NCBI GenBank assembly: GCA_905181885.1 | Contig: CAJIZI010000003.1 | Span: 1 to 64,000, forward strand | Source of the DNA: an uncultured Gammaproteobacteria bacterium | GTDB lineage: Bacteria; Pseudomonadota; Gammaproteobacteria; Nitrosococcales; Methylophagaceae | Length of the DNA stretch: 64,000 nucleotides | Direction of reading: 5' to 3' | Shown here: piece after piece, positions 17,773 to 28,818 of the stretch | How positions within the stretch are numbered: the stretch's first letter is position 1 | How the letters are laid out: each line of letters opens with the position of its first letter | The notes under the pieces: generated by a model | What the model was told of the DNA's origin: nothing | The model's input: only the letters and a program-made list of their open reading frames with translations | The model's database searches: none | Translations under genes and position numbers: made by a program

Positions 17773-19521
17773 ATGACTAGAACTTCAATAACTTATTTTC
17801 CTGAAACAGGGTCTGACTATATTGACGGGCTTATATCAGGGGCCTACTGGCAGCTGGATTCAGCTCGAACATTAACCTGGGGCCTTGGTGATTTTGGTTA
17901 CACATGGAGTAACACAGGTTACCAAGTCATACAGGCAGCATTTGATGCTTGGGAAGCCGTAATTGATATAGATTTTAGATATATGGGTGATTACAGGGAC
18001 TACAGAAATCCTGCTGTCGACATTATGGTTTCTCTTCACGATGACTCTTATTTTGGCAATTCGAATATAGCAGGCATAGGTTTGTTTCCAAATATGGCCT
18101 TTGCCGATAGTTTTCTGGCTTCTAATGGTAATAATAGAATTTCCTATCAAAATCCTGAAGGTGATATTACTTTCAATATTGATAGCCCTGTATTTGATTG
18201 GATCAATATTGGAAGCAACCTATTTCATATCGTACTTCATGAAATCGGTCACGCATTGGGACTAAAACACCCTCATGATGGTGGCTTAGCTGGCTATACG
18301 ACCTATCAGGCGGCAGGACTAGATGCATATGATAGTGGGTTCTTAACTCTTATGAGTTATGAACCGACCAGTCATATATGGGAGTATGGTTGGGCCTCAA
18401 CGCCACTGCCTTTAGATATAATCGCAGCACAGACTATGTACGGAGCAAACCAAACAACAAATATGGGTGATAGTACACATATTTTATCTGAGGACGGCTT
18501 GTTAAGGACAATTTATGATGTGTCTGGCAATGATACCCTTGATGGCAGCAATATTGATCATGGCCTTACACTCAAACTTCAGCAAGGAAATTTTACAACT
18601 GTAGATACGTTAAGCACTGTATATATAGCTGTGAATACAGTTATTGAAAATGCTGTAGGTAGTTATTTTAATGACCTCATTGTTGGTGAAAATGGAGAGA
18701 ATATTTTACTAGGCCTTAGTGGAAATGATGAAATACAAGGGCTTGGAGGGAATGACCTTGATTTCAGGAGGCTCAGGTGATGACTTGATTGCTTGGACAA
18801 GGTGGAAGAGATGAGCTTCAAGGTGGAAATGGTGCCGATGAACTTCAAGGAGGAAGTGGCGACGATAAGCTCTTTGGTCAAGCTGGAATAGATAAGCTTT
18901 TTGGAGAAAGTGGCAACGATATTCTTGTTGGCGGTGACGGAAATGATGCTATTGTTCGGAGGAACAGGACTTGATACTGCTGCATATGCAGGTAGTCGTG
19001 CTAATTACACTATAATATTCGAGGAAGGGTTCGCGAGCGGAACTATAAATGATAATATTTCATTAGAAGGTCTGGACATTCTCACTGGTATATCAAGGCT
19101 CTCTTTTTCAGATATCAATATAGCTTTAGACATAACTGCCAAACCTGGTGTAGCCTATCGTCTCTACAAAGCAGCTTTTGACCGGGCTCCCGATCTAGCG
19201 GGTTTAGGGTTTTGGATCAAGGCTTTAGATAATGGTGAAACCGCTTTGAAAATGGCATCAGAATTTCACAGTAGCCCTGAGTTCATTTCACTCTACGGAG
19301 CAAATACCAGTAATGATGATTACCTGAACTTGCTCTATAACAACGTTTTAGACCGTGATGGCGATACTGGAGGCCATGCATTTTGGTTAGGCCATTTAGA
19401 TGCTGGCTCTGTGACTCGAGAAAGGCTACTTATAGACTTCAGTGAAAGTATTGAAAATAAAGCTAATGTTGTAGAACTAATAGCAAATGGAATTGATTAC
19501 ACGGCTTATGTAGTTGGCTAG
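17773..19521 (+). pseudogene. Serralysin-like M10 metalloprotease with RTX repeats and C-terminal DUF4214-like domain, multiple frameshifts
   Basis: HEIGHALGLKHPHDGG and LMSYE motifs; [23 protein letters not shown] nonapeptides; C-terminal RLYKAAFDRAPDLAGLGFWIKALDNG; split over ORFs 17773-18780, 18789-18974, 18901-19521. Confidence 0.85.
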
Positions 19522-19542
19522 ATGAGCTATTAAAGCGTTAAT

Positions 19543-20274
19543 CTAAGTTTCCCCCCATTTACTTTTTAATGCACGTTTTAGCTTCTTCTTAGTTTTTAAT
19601 TTCCAATCATAGTAGCTTAATGAAGTTTTCCATCGATGAGAAAATTTCCGGCCATAGGCTTCAAAATAGTAGCCCATAAACAATTCGCGGTTTGGCCAGT
19701 TTAATTTATAACAACAGCGCATTAAATCTAGTAAACGCTGATGTTCGCTTACGCTTTCCATCATGTTAATTGAGGCTCTACCAATATCAATTGCCGTGAT
19801 ATTAATTTCTTCATTTTCTGTTGTGACGAGTAAATTACCACCGGTGAGGTCATGATGAATAATTTTTTTATTGTGCATATTACAACTAAAATAAGCGACA
19901 GCTTTTATGATTTTTTCTTTGCTGAAACCCTCGTAACTTTCCTTCCCATTGCCGAATGCTGTAAATGCTTTACGAACTGAAAAGGCGGCATCGACGAATT
20001 CACAAACATAATAGTTATGCGTAATGCCGGTACTCTCTGTTTGTTCAAAATACGCAATAGGTGTTGGGCTCTTGACACCGCGGCGCAACATTTCCCATGC
20101 ATTATCCCAATGTCGTTGACCTTTACTGGCTTTAAATCGATAAGTGAATTTTTTTATGCCACGTGCTCTGTTTTGTTTGACTACTAAGGACTCGTTTGGC
20201 TTGAGTGGGTGTTCAATACTCCATACTTTATTACGTTGATCTCGGTGTACCATAAGTTGTGGTGATGCCAACAA
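19543..20274 (-). CDS. KdkA/InaA-like lipopolysaccharide kinase domain
   Basis: IIHHDLTGGNLLVT...ITAIDIGRASI kinase-like motifs; probably part of the same decayed gene as upstream ORFs. Confidence 0.65.
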   Translation of the reverse strand: MLASPQLMVHRDQRNKVWSIEHPLKPNESLVVKQNRARGIKKFTYRFKASKGQRHWDNAWEMLRRGVKSPTPIAYFEQTESTGITHNYYVCEFVDAAFSVRKAFTAFGNGKESYEGFSKEKIIKAVAYFSCNMHNKKIIHHDLTGGNLLVTTENEEINITAIDIGRASINMMESVSEHQRLLDLMRCCYKLNWPNRELFMGYYFEAYGRKFSHRWKTSLSYYDWKLKTKKKLKRALKSKWGET

Positions 20275-21766
20275 TTTTTCAGGTAATAAAGCCTTCGCTT
20301 TTACTGCACCATCTTCACCAGTGTTTTACTGCAACTACGCCACGCCATTTACCTTCTGTCCATGGTAGGTATCGAATATCCTCGCTAATTCCTAAAATGA
20401 CACCACGTGGCTGTGGCTCGAGATTTTCAACTTCTGACTCACTTAATTTCAGCTGCTCTGGACTGCTCAAACTCAATAAAGATCGGGCGTTCACTGAAAC
20501 TAAGGACTTTGTCTTGTATTACTTGACCAATTGCATCTATAAAGTGGCCGCGCTCTAGTTGCATCTCTGTGTAAAGTGATGATGCTTCAATACAGCCTCT
20601 GTCCCTAGTCCAGATGATATGTAGCTGTTTGTGGCTTTTGGTAGTAAATATAAAGTGATGGATACCATTGTCGGCATTAATTGCTTGAACACATTTAGCA
20701 CCGGATAATAACTTGATAATATTGGCGTAAGCATAAAATGCTTCACGAACTTTAAAATTAGTTAAATCACCTCTAACTTGTTTATAGAATGTCACATTAT
20801 CAATCGCCGGATAGCTTGTAGAGCCATCATCAATTAACCATCTCGATTACAAATCAATGGGCCCCAATAAACCTTGGATAAGGCCCCTGTTGTGGCTGCA
20901 ATCACTAAATACCTTACTAGATAATCTGATTTTTTACGTTCTGGTACGATAGACCAACGACTTAAACGCTTGCTCGACCAGCATTTATAGCTACAGACTA
21001 TATTATCGACACCATACTCTTTACCAATGGCGCGCATGATACGTGCTTTTTTAACGAGGTTAAGCTTCATAACAAGTGTCATTGCCTTTCCTAGCACCCG
21101 ATGATCAAAAGCTTCTGGCTCGATGACACGTTCAACGAATAAGTTGTTGGTATAAATATCAGGTGGGTTACCTTGTAACTGCATCTCACTAAGTAGTTGA
21201 ATACTGCATAAGGGTTCAAAATCAGAGACATTTGGACCGGCTAACACAATATTTAAAGGTTTTAATTCATCGTTGGCAATTCGCCAAGCAATTAAATAAT
21301 CTGAAGGTTCAAAGCCTGACCATCGGCCACGATTAGGGGTGGAACCTATCTCAATATAGGCAACTTGTTGACCATATTTTTCAGCAACGGAATTAAGGAA
21401 GGCTTTCCATCGTTCTTGGGCAGCTAAGGTAAAGCTTTTTGCATCTTCAAATGGTGGGATCAAGTCTAATAAAACTTCAAAACCTTCAGCTATGACACGC
21501 TCTAATAATCTTTCGGCATAGCCATTTATTGAATCATAGGTGAAATTCATTCTGACATGTTGCAGTCCCAGTTCTTGCAAACGCTCGACAATAAAGTCAT
21601 CTGCCTTTGGATCTGCTGATGGGGCGATATTAATGCCGAAAAAATTATTTTCAACTGATATGCCAGATTGGATCTTTGGAGAATGCACAGCCCAGAATCG
21701 TGAAGATAATATAGAACGAGAAATATTTTTTACTGAACGCAGGTAATAATGAAATCGAGGATTCAA
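20275..21766 (-). pseudogene. Glycoside-hydrolase-like protein, frameshifted
   Basis: ORF 20834-21766 (FFGINIAPSADPKADDFIVERLQELGLQHVRMNFTY...YIEIGSTPNRGRWSGFEPSDY) continues as LIDDGSTSYPAIDNVTFYKQVRGDL (ORF 20439-20795) and then EQLKLSESEVENLEPQPRGVILGISEDIRYLPWTEGKWRGVVAVK. Confidence 0.6.
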
Positions 21767-21871
21767 ATTAAGCTAAACCTATCTATAAAAATGTAAATTA
21801 AATTGTATCATGTCGATACAATGCTTTGAGTGATTAGCCGATGAGAGTCTTAGTCTTATGGTTAAGACACT

Positions 21872-21907
21872 AAAATGGTATAAACCATCAATGGTTTATA
21901 CCATTTT
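21872..21907 (-). terminator. Long perfect hairpin downstream of ettA
   Basis: AAAATGGTATAAACCAT-CA-ATGGTTTATACCATTTT, 17-bp perfect stem. Confidence 0.7.
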
Positions 21908-21931
21908 GAATATTGATAATGTAGTTTCTTA

Positions 21932-23602
21932 TTAGTTCATTTTACGGTACTTAATACGTTCAGGCTGGTGATCTTTTCCAAAACGTTCACGGTAATCTTC
22001 AGCATATTCTGTGTAATTGCCTTCAAAGAATACAACGTTAGACTCACCTTCGTAGGCAATCATGTGAGTACAAACACGATCTAAAAACCAACGGTCATGA
22101 GAAATAACGACGGCCGAACCCGGAAAAGCTAAGATAGCTTCTTCAAGAGCACGTAAGGTTTCAATATCAAGATCGTTAGTTGGCTCATCAAGCAGCAAAA
22201 CATTACCACCTTCTTTTAACAGCTTTGCCATATGGAGACGGTTACGTTCACCGCCAGAGAGATCTTTCACAAATTTTTGTTGGTCAGATCCTTTAAAGTT
22301 AAAACGGCCACAATAGGAACGAGAAGGTGTCTGATATGTTCCGACGGTAATAATGTCACTTCCCTCAGAAATTTCTTCAAAAACGGTGTTATTTCCATTT
22401 AGTTCTCGCGTTTGATTCACGTACGATAATTGCACGGTGCTTCCCAACTCTATTGAACCTGAATCAACTTTTTCTTCACCAGAAATCATTCTAAACAGGG
22501 TAGACTTCCCTGCACCATTTGGCCCGATAATACCGACAATAGCTCCGGCTGGTATAGATAAGCTCAGGTTTTCAAGTAATAATTTATCGCCATAGGATTT
22601 TGTTACATTATTTAATTCTATGACTTTATCACCCAGACGTGGCCCTGGTGGGATGTAAATTTCTTGGGTTTCATTTCGCTTTTGGAATTCTCTAGAATTC
22701 ATTTCTTCGAACGACTTTAATCGTGATTTTGATTTAGCCTGACGGCCCTTAGCGCCTTGTCGAACCCACTCTAATTCAGCTTTGATTGCTTTGTTGTGTG
22801 AGGCTTCTGTTTTTGCTTCCTGCTGCAGGCGAGCATCTTTTTGTTCTAACCAAGAAGAATAATTCCCTTCATAAGGAATGCCACGACCACGGTCTAACTC
22901 TAGAATCCACCCAGCTGCATTATCTAGAAAGTAACGGTCATGAGTAATGGCAACGACAGTACCTGAAAAATCTTGTAAGAAGCGTTCAATCCAGGCAATG
23001 GACTCAGCATCTAGGTGGTTGGTAGGTTCATCCAACAATAACATGTCAGGGTTGTCTAGCAGCAGGCGACAGAGTGCGACACGGCGACGTTCACCACCAG
23101 ATAATACAGCGACACTAGTATCCCATTGAGGTAGGCGTAGTGCCTCTGCAGCACGTTCAAGTGCATTATCTAAATTGTGCCCATCTTTCGATTGTATTAA
23201 GTTTTCTAACTCAGCCTGTTTGGTTGATAATGCATCAAAATCAGCATCTGGCTCAGCATAAGCCGTGTAAATGGCCTCCAAATCTTCCATTGCTTGTTTC
23301 ACATCAGAGACAGATTCTTCAACAATTTGTCGGACGGTTTTGGCATCATCAAGTTCTGGTTCTTGAGGTAGGTAGCCGACCTTAATGTTGGGCATGGGTA
23401 TGGCCTCACCAATGTAGTCATTATCAAGACCAGCCATTATTCTTAGTAAAGTTGATTTACCTGACCCATTGAGACCCAGTACTCCAATTTTGGCACCGGG
23501 GAAAAAAGAGAGGGAAATATCTTTAAGGATCTCACGTTTTGGCGGCACAATTTTACCAACGCGGTTCATGCTGTATACATACTGGGCCATAGTTGAACTC
23601 AA
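21932..23602 (-). CDS. ettA: Energy-dependent translational throttle protein EttA (ABC-F)
   Basis: Starts MAQYVYSMNRVGKIVPPKREILKDISLSFFPGAKIGVLGLNGSGKSTLLRIMAG; two ABC domains. Confidence 0.95.
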   Translation of the reverse strand: MSSTMAQYVYSMNRVGKIVPPKREILKDISLSFFPGAKIGVLGLNGSGKSTLLRIMAGLDNDYIGEAIPMPNIKVGYLPQEPELDDAKTVRQIVEESVSDVKQAMEDLEAIYTAYAEPDADFDALSTKQAELENLIQSKDGHNLDNALERAAEALRLPQWDTSVAVLSGGERRRVALCRLLLDNPDMLLLDEPTNHLDAESIAWIERFLQDFSGTVVAITHDRYFLDNAAGWILELDRGRGIPYEGNYSSWLEQKDARLQQEAKTEASHNKAIKAELEWVRQGAKGRQAKSKSRLKSFEEMNSREFQKRNETQEIYIPPGPRLGDKVIELNNVTKSYGDKLLLENLSLSIPAGAIVGIIGPNGAGKSTLFRMISGEEKVDSGSIELGSTVQLSYVNQTRELNGNNTVFEEISEGSDIITVGTYQTPSRSYCGRFNFKGSDQQKFVKDLSGGERNRLHMAKLLKEGGNVLLLDEPTNDLDIETLRALEEAILAFPGSAVVISHDRWFLDRVCTHMIAYEGESNVVFFEGNYTEYAEDYRERFGKDHQPERIKYRKMN

Positions 23603-23625
23603 GTAGACTAAAGGTTTTATTTTAC

Positions 23626-24147
23626 CTAATTTTTCTGTGCAATACTTCTAAATGTTAAGTTAACTCTTGGCTCAGTGACTCGTTTGGTTGCTGGCATGCA
23701 ATGCTGCCAGTATGTTTGTGTCTCGCCACTCATCAAAAGAAGACTTCCATGTTCTAAAAACAAAGAATGTTTTTCCTTCGTTTTATTATGTCTCAAGGAA
23801 AACTTTCTTTCAGCGCCAAAGCTTAAAGAGGCTATCGCACCATCTTTTACTAAGTCTTTTTCAGCATCGCTATGCCAAGCCATTGCCTCGCTGCCATTAT
23901 GATATAGATTAAGTAAGCAGGAGTTGAAGCTTTCTCCAGATTCTGTTTCGATAAGTGATTTTAATTGTAATAATTCATCTGTCCAAGGTAATGCACGTTT
24001 AGTTATTTTTGAATAAGTATATTCAAACGGCTGCTCAGCATACCAAGCAACTTTTCGCTTGGTAATAATGCGTTTACCGTAAATGAATGCCTGATCGTGC
24101 TGCCAAGCGATATCTTTTAATAAATAGTTAAGGTACTCATCAGCCAA
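23626..24147 (-). CDS. AlkB-like alpha-ketoglutarate-dependent dioxygenase
   Basis: FNSCLLNLYHNGSEAMAWHSDAEKDL...IASLSFGAERKFSLRHN. Confidence 0.88.
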   Translation of the reverse strand: MADEYLNYLLKDIAWQHDQAFIYGKRIITKRKVAWYAEQPFEYTYSKITKRALPWTDELLQLKSLIETESGESFNSCLLNLYHNGSEAMAWHSDAEKDLVKDGAIASLSFGAERKFSLRHNKTKEKHSLFLEHGSLLLMSGETQTYWQHCMPATKRVTEPRVNLTFRSIAQKN

Positions 24148-24348
24148 GCTCAGTGGTATAACGACTCCGTAGTATTTTACGGCCCCATCTCTGAGGTAGT
24201 ATATTTTCCGGATATTTTATTTCTTGGTCAAATAAGTCCACAGCTCTATTCTCAATGCTCTTTTTTAGTCGATGTCTGGTTTCAAAAAATAAGCTTAACC
24301 TATAAAGCTGCCATACTGTCAGAACTAATAACAATTTAGATACTTCAA

Positions 24349-26145
24349 TTGATGGCGATAGAAAAGAGTATGGAAGACAAAGAGAGCCTTGAAGCTAAGC
24401 TCGTTGTCTCGTTAAAAGATCTATGGCCTTTTTTAAAGCCATATCGCTTACAAGTAGGTATTGCTTTTGTATTGTTATGTCTGTCTTCTGCTGCATTATT
24501 ACTTGTCCCATTAGCATTTCGTGATTTAATTGATGTCGGATTTGGTGAAAGTAACGGGGCAGCGCCCACAATTAATATTGATACGAAGTTTGGAGTATTG
24601 TTTGGTTTAGCTACCTTTTGGGCACTAATGGTTGCTTCGCGATATTACATGGTTTCCTGGATAGGAGAGCGCGTGACTGTAGATCTACGTAGCGCAGTTT
24701 ATGCCAGTGTATTAGGTCAGTCTCCACAGTTTTTTGAAACACTACAAACGGGCGAAGTGCTTTCTCGTTTGACCGGTGATACAACACTTATTCAAACGGT
24801 TGTAAGTAGTTCAGCATCGATGGGCCTGCGGAGTGTGTTTCAATTCACGGGCGGTATGGTCATGCTCGCCTTTACGAGCTTTTATTTGTTTTCTATAAAT
24901 ATTGGATTAATGGTTGTTTTGACATTTCCAATTATGCTGATAGGTCGTTCAGTAAAAAAACTTTCACGAGAGTCTCAAGATCGTATTGCTGATAGTTCGG
25001 CTATGGCGGGTGAAATTTTAAATGCGATGCCTACCGTCCAATCTTATACGCAAGAGACACATGAAACACAGAGGTTTACGAAGAGTGCACACTTAAGTTT
25101 TTTAACCGCTATTCGAAGAGCAAAGGTTAGAGCCTTACTTACGGGTGTCATTATTACTGCCGTAATGGGCACGATAATTTTTGTATTATGGCTAGGCGCT
25201 CGTCAAGTAAGTGAGGGTGTGATGACGGGTGGTGAACTGGCCTCATTTGTTTTATATGCCGCTATGGTAGCTGGCAGCGTGAGCACTATGGCTGAGGTAT
25301 GGGGTGATATCATGCGAGCTGCTGGTGCCACTGAACGTTTACTTGAATTACTGCATACAAAATCAGCAATTACAGAAGCGGTCAAGCCATCACCATTAGT
25401 AAAAAGATCTCAAGCTGATATCCGATTTAATAATATAAAGTTTTACTACCCATCTCGACCACGAACAGCTGCATTAGATAACGTTAATTTGCATATTAAA
25501 GCAGGTGAAACGATAGCCTTGGTTGGCTCATCAGGTGCAGGGAAAACTACCATTTTTCAATTGTTGCTAAGGTTCTACGATGCACAAACTGGCAATATTA
25601 CTATTAATGGCCAAAAGATAAGCGACCTTAGCTTGCATGATCTCCGCCGTTTAATGGCAATTGTCCCACAAGATTCTGTTATTTTTTCTGCTAATGTACT
25701 TGAAAATATTCGTTACGGACACCCAGAGGCTTCGGATGAGGCTGTTATAAAAGCCGCCAATGCGGCACAAGTAGGCCAGTTTGTGCCGCAGTTACCTGAT
25801 GGCTACAACACTTTTTTGGGAGAGCGTGGAACTCGATTATCAGGTGGGCAAAGACAGCGGATTGCAATAGCACGCGCAATGTTAAAAGATGCGCCTATTT
25901 TATTATTAGACGAAGCCACAAGTGCTTTGGATGCTGAGTCTGAAATACTCGTACAAGAAGGACTGAATGCCGCAATGAAGGGCCGAACTACATTGGTTAT
26001 TGCCCACCGGTTAGCCACAGTACAAAAAGCTGATAAAATCGTTGTTATGGAAAACGGTGAGATTGTTGAAATAGGCGAGGCGTCTGAACTACGCAAAAAA
26101 GGAGGGCTATATGCAAGGCTTGCCGAATTACAGTTTGAAAATTAG
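24349..26145 (+). CDS. ABC transporter, ATP-binding/permease (MsbA-like exporter)
   Basis: TM domain plus GSSGAGKTT, LSGGQRQRIAIARAMLKDAPILLLDEATSALD. Confidence 0.93.
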   Translation: MMAIEKSMEDKESLEAKLVVSLKDLWPFLKPYRLQVGIAFVLLCLSSAALLLVPLAFRDLIDVGFGESNGAAPTINIDTKFGVLFGLATFWALMVASRYYMVSWIGERVTVDLRSAVYASVLGQSPQFFETLQTGEVLSRLTGDTTLIQTVVSSSASMGLRSVFQFTGGMVMLAFTSFYLFSINIGLMVVLTFPIMLIGRSVKKLSRESQDRIADSSAMAGEILNAMPTVQSYTQETHETQRFTKSAHLSFLTAIRRAKVRALLTGVIITAVMGTIIFVLWLGARQVSEGVMTGGELASFVLYAAMVAGSVSTMAEVWGDIMRAAGATERLLELLHTKSAITEAVKPSPLVKRSQADIRFNNIKFYYPSRPRTAALDNVNLHIKAGETIALVGSSGAGKTTIFQLLLRFYDAQTGNITINGQKISDLSLHDLRRLMAIVPQDSVIFSANVLENIRYGHPEASDEAVIKAANAAQVGQFVPQLPDGYNTFLGERGTRLSGGQRQRIAIARAMLKDAPILLLDEATSALDAESEILVQEGLNAAMKGRTTLVIAHRLATVQKADKIVVMENGEIVEIGEASELRKKGGLYARLAELQFEN

Positions 26146-26244
26146 TTACTTAGCAAATTAATAATTAAACTGAGATGGCATAGGTCACTAACGAAAAAGA
26201 GTTAGATCGAAGGCTTATATTAAGGATAAATTTAACTCCTCGAG

Positions 26245-27132
26245 TTATGAACGTCTCAGAGACCGTTCTTCCAAAGCTCTGATTCTCGCTTCTATAGGTG
26301 GGTGCGATGAAAATAATGCCATAACACCACTTTTGTCATTGATCCCAAAAGCAGCCATTTGCTCTGGTAATGGAGCAGGCTCTACTTGACCTAGACGTTT
26401 GAGTGCATTGATCATATTTTGATGTCCAGCCAGATCGGCACCACCAGTATCTGCAACAAACTCTCGTTTTCTTGAAAAGTACATGACAATAGTGGAGGCG
26501 AGTATAGATAATACAATTTGGGCTATCACTACAGTAACAAAGTAGCCTATACCATGGCCGTGACTGTTTTTTAGAATTACGCGGTCTACAACATGTCCAA
26601 TAATGCGTGATAAAAAGACGACGAAGGTGTTAACAACACCTTGAATTAATGCCAAAGTCACCATATCGCCATTGGCAACATGACTCATTTCATGTCCGAC
26701 AACAGCCTCAACTTCACCTTGTGACATGTTGTCTAATAGTCCTTGTGATACAGCAACAAGAGCATTGTTTTTGCTAGCACCGGTTGCAAAAGCATTCATT
26801 TGAGAGGAAGGAAAAATTGCAACTTCAGGGATCTTAATGCCGACGATTTTCGCCTGATTTTGAACCGTGGTCATTAGCCACTTTTCGATATTGGTCTTGG
26901 GCTCGTTAATCACCACGGCCCCTGTCATACGTTTAGCCATCCATTTGGAGATAAGCAATGAAATAAATGCGCCTCCAAAACCAACAACACCTGAAAATAT
27001 AACTAATGCTTGAATGTTAAGATCTGAACCATTTTCAGCTAAGAGACTGTCAACACCCAGCAATCTCAAAGTAATGCTCAGCACAACCATAATGGCAATA
27101 TTGGTCATAATAAATAAGATTATTCGATTCAT
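26245..27132 (-). CDS. htpX: Protease HtpX
   Basis: MNRIILFIMTNIAIMVVLSITLRLLG...VVGHEMSHVANGDMVTLALIQGVVNTFVVFLSR. Confidence 0.95.
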   Translation of the reverse strand: MNRIILFIMTNIAIMVVLSITLRLLGVDSLLAENGSDLNIQALVIFSGVVGFGGAFISLLISKWMAKRMTGAVVINEPKTNIEKWLMTTVQNQAKIVGIKIPEVAIFPSSQMNAFATGASKNNALVAVSQGLLDNMSQGEVEAVVGHEMSHVANGDMVTLALIQGVVNTFVVFLSRIIGHVVDRVILKNSHGHGIGYFVTVVIAQIVLSILASTIVMYFSRKREFVADTGGADLAGHQNMINALKRLGQVEPAPLPEQMAAFGINDKSGVMALFSSHPPIEARIRALEERSLRRS

Positions 27133-27431
27133 GGTTTTCCCCAGAGCAATTCTGTAACAAAGCTACAATTTCATTACAATAATACACCACAGCTTAAGGA
27201 TTCTCGACCTTTTGACTTGTAACCGTTCATATCAAGTTTAGATACGATACCAAGATCCTTGAATTTTTGAAGAAATTATAGCGTGAGTAATAGTGTCTTA
27301 ATTAAACAAATATAGTTAACAGTGACCTTCAATACAAGATTATGACGTCTATTGTTAATAAGTTCATTGATGCCGATGTTATTATCTCGGGATATATTAG
27401 CCATTAGACGTGGTCATAGAGAGTTAATAAT

Positions 27432-27908
27432 ATGAGTATTTTAATATTACAAATAACCATCAAACAATGGGACAAGAGTCAACGAACAGATAAGCATGTT
27501 GAGAAAAGAGCTAAAATACCTGAGGAGTACGCTATAGCATTCCCGCCGGCTTTTCATTTATTTCAAGATCGCTGCATTGTAGATCAACACTGTGATGATT
27601 TGTTAAGTGACCGTTTAACTTATCGACTTGATGGTGAGGGAAAAATAAAATTTGATAGATTTCAGGTTTGTACAAACACAAAGACTATTGAATACACAGG
27701 AAACCCGATTTCTCAAAAAGCTTTTAGAAAGGTTGGATCAATAGATAATAATTGGATCAAATGTAAGTATGAGTGGAGATATAGCGTCTATAAAAATGAC
27801 TACTATTATTGGCTTTATGAAGAAGTAAGTGTCAATGTAATAAGTATGATGACCTTGGATAAGAATATATTTCTAAATTCTACGCCCTCAACCTTATTTA
27901 AGGGTTAG
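27432..27908 (+). CDS. Hypothetical protein
   Basis: 158-aa ORF without a recognised family. Confidence 0.45.
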   Translation: MSILILQITIKQWDKSQRTDKHVEKRAKIPEEYAIAFPPAFHLFQDRCIVDQHCDDLLSDRLTYRLDGEGKIKFDRFQVCTNTKTIEYTGNPISQKAFRKVGSIDNNWIKCKYEWRYSVYKNDYYYWLYEEVSVNVISMMTLDKNIFLNSTPSTLFKG

Positions 27909-28098
27909 AAAACACTTAAGTGAAGTTTATTTATGGGACAGGAGCCGGTTATTGTGCAAAAGTTTTAAGAGAAGTTAAGACATATAATATCTCTCAGTTA
28001 CAGGAAGGTTTGCTCCGTATGAATACGTTAATTTTATTAATGAAGACAAGGTTATTGACCGATATTACTCAATATGCAAACTTTGAGAGTATTACAGA

Positions 28099-28818
28099 AT
28101 GCTAAAAAACATTGTTATTATAGGAAGTGCAGGGGCCTTGGGTAATGCTTTAACTACTCAAATTTCTTTATCTCATCCTGATGCTGTAATTCATGCGTTT
28201 AGTAGAAAAGAGTCACTTGCCAAGACTCATAATATATCTACTCACGTAATGGATTATGGGAGTGAAACATCGATAGAATCTGCTGCTATATTAGCGTCGC
28301 AAGATGGGCCAATTGACCTGGTTATCATCGCGACAGGTATATTGCATGATGGTGAGCTTACGCCAGAAAAGTCACTCAAAGATTTGTCAGCCGAGAAATT
28401 ACAATATTTTTTCACTGCTAATACTGTATTACCAGCTATTGTTGCTAAGTATTTTACGCCGTATCTCAATAAAATAGAGCCTTCTATATTTGCAGTATTG
28501 TCAGCGCGTGCCGGGAGCATTTCAGATAATGGACTGGGTGGGTGGTACTCATACCGAGCATCTAAAGCAGCGCTCAATATGATTATTAAGAATGTATCGA
28601 TTGAAGTTGGTAGGCGTAATAAAAAAGCAATTATCGTTGGGTTACACCCTGGCACAGTAGATAGTCACCTTACGGAGCCCTTTAAAAAAAATATTCCGGA
28701 AGACCAACTATTCACACCAGATTATTCAGCCTTAAAGCTACTTGAAGTCTTGTTTGATCTGACGCCAAAAAATAGTGGAAATTTTTTTGCATGGGATGGT
28801 GAAGAGATTGATCCATAA
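28099..28818 (+). CDS. SDR family NAD(P)-dependent oxidoreductase
   Basis: IVIIGSAGALGNALTTQ; YSYRASKAALNM. Confidence 0.9.
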   Translation: MLKNIVIIGSAGALGNALTTQISLSHPDAVIHAFSRKESLAKTHNISTHVMDYGSETSIESAAILASQDGPIDLVIIATGILHDGELTPEKSLKDLSAEKLQYFFTANTVLPAIVAKYFTPYLNKIEPSIFAVLSARAGSISDNGLGGWYSYRASKAALNMIIKNVSIEVGRRNKKAIIVGLHPGTVDSHLTEPFKKNIPEDQLFTPDYSALKLLEVLFDLTPKNSGNFFAWDGEEIDP

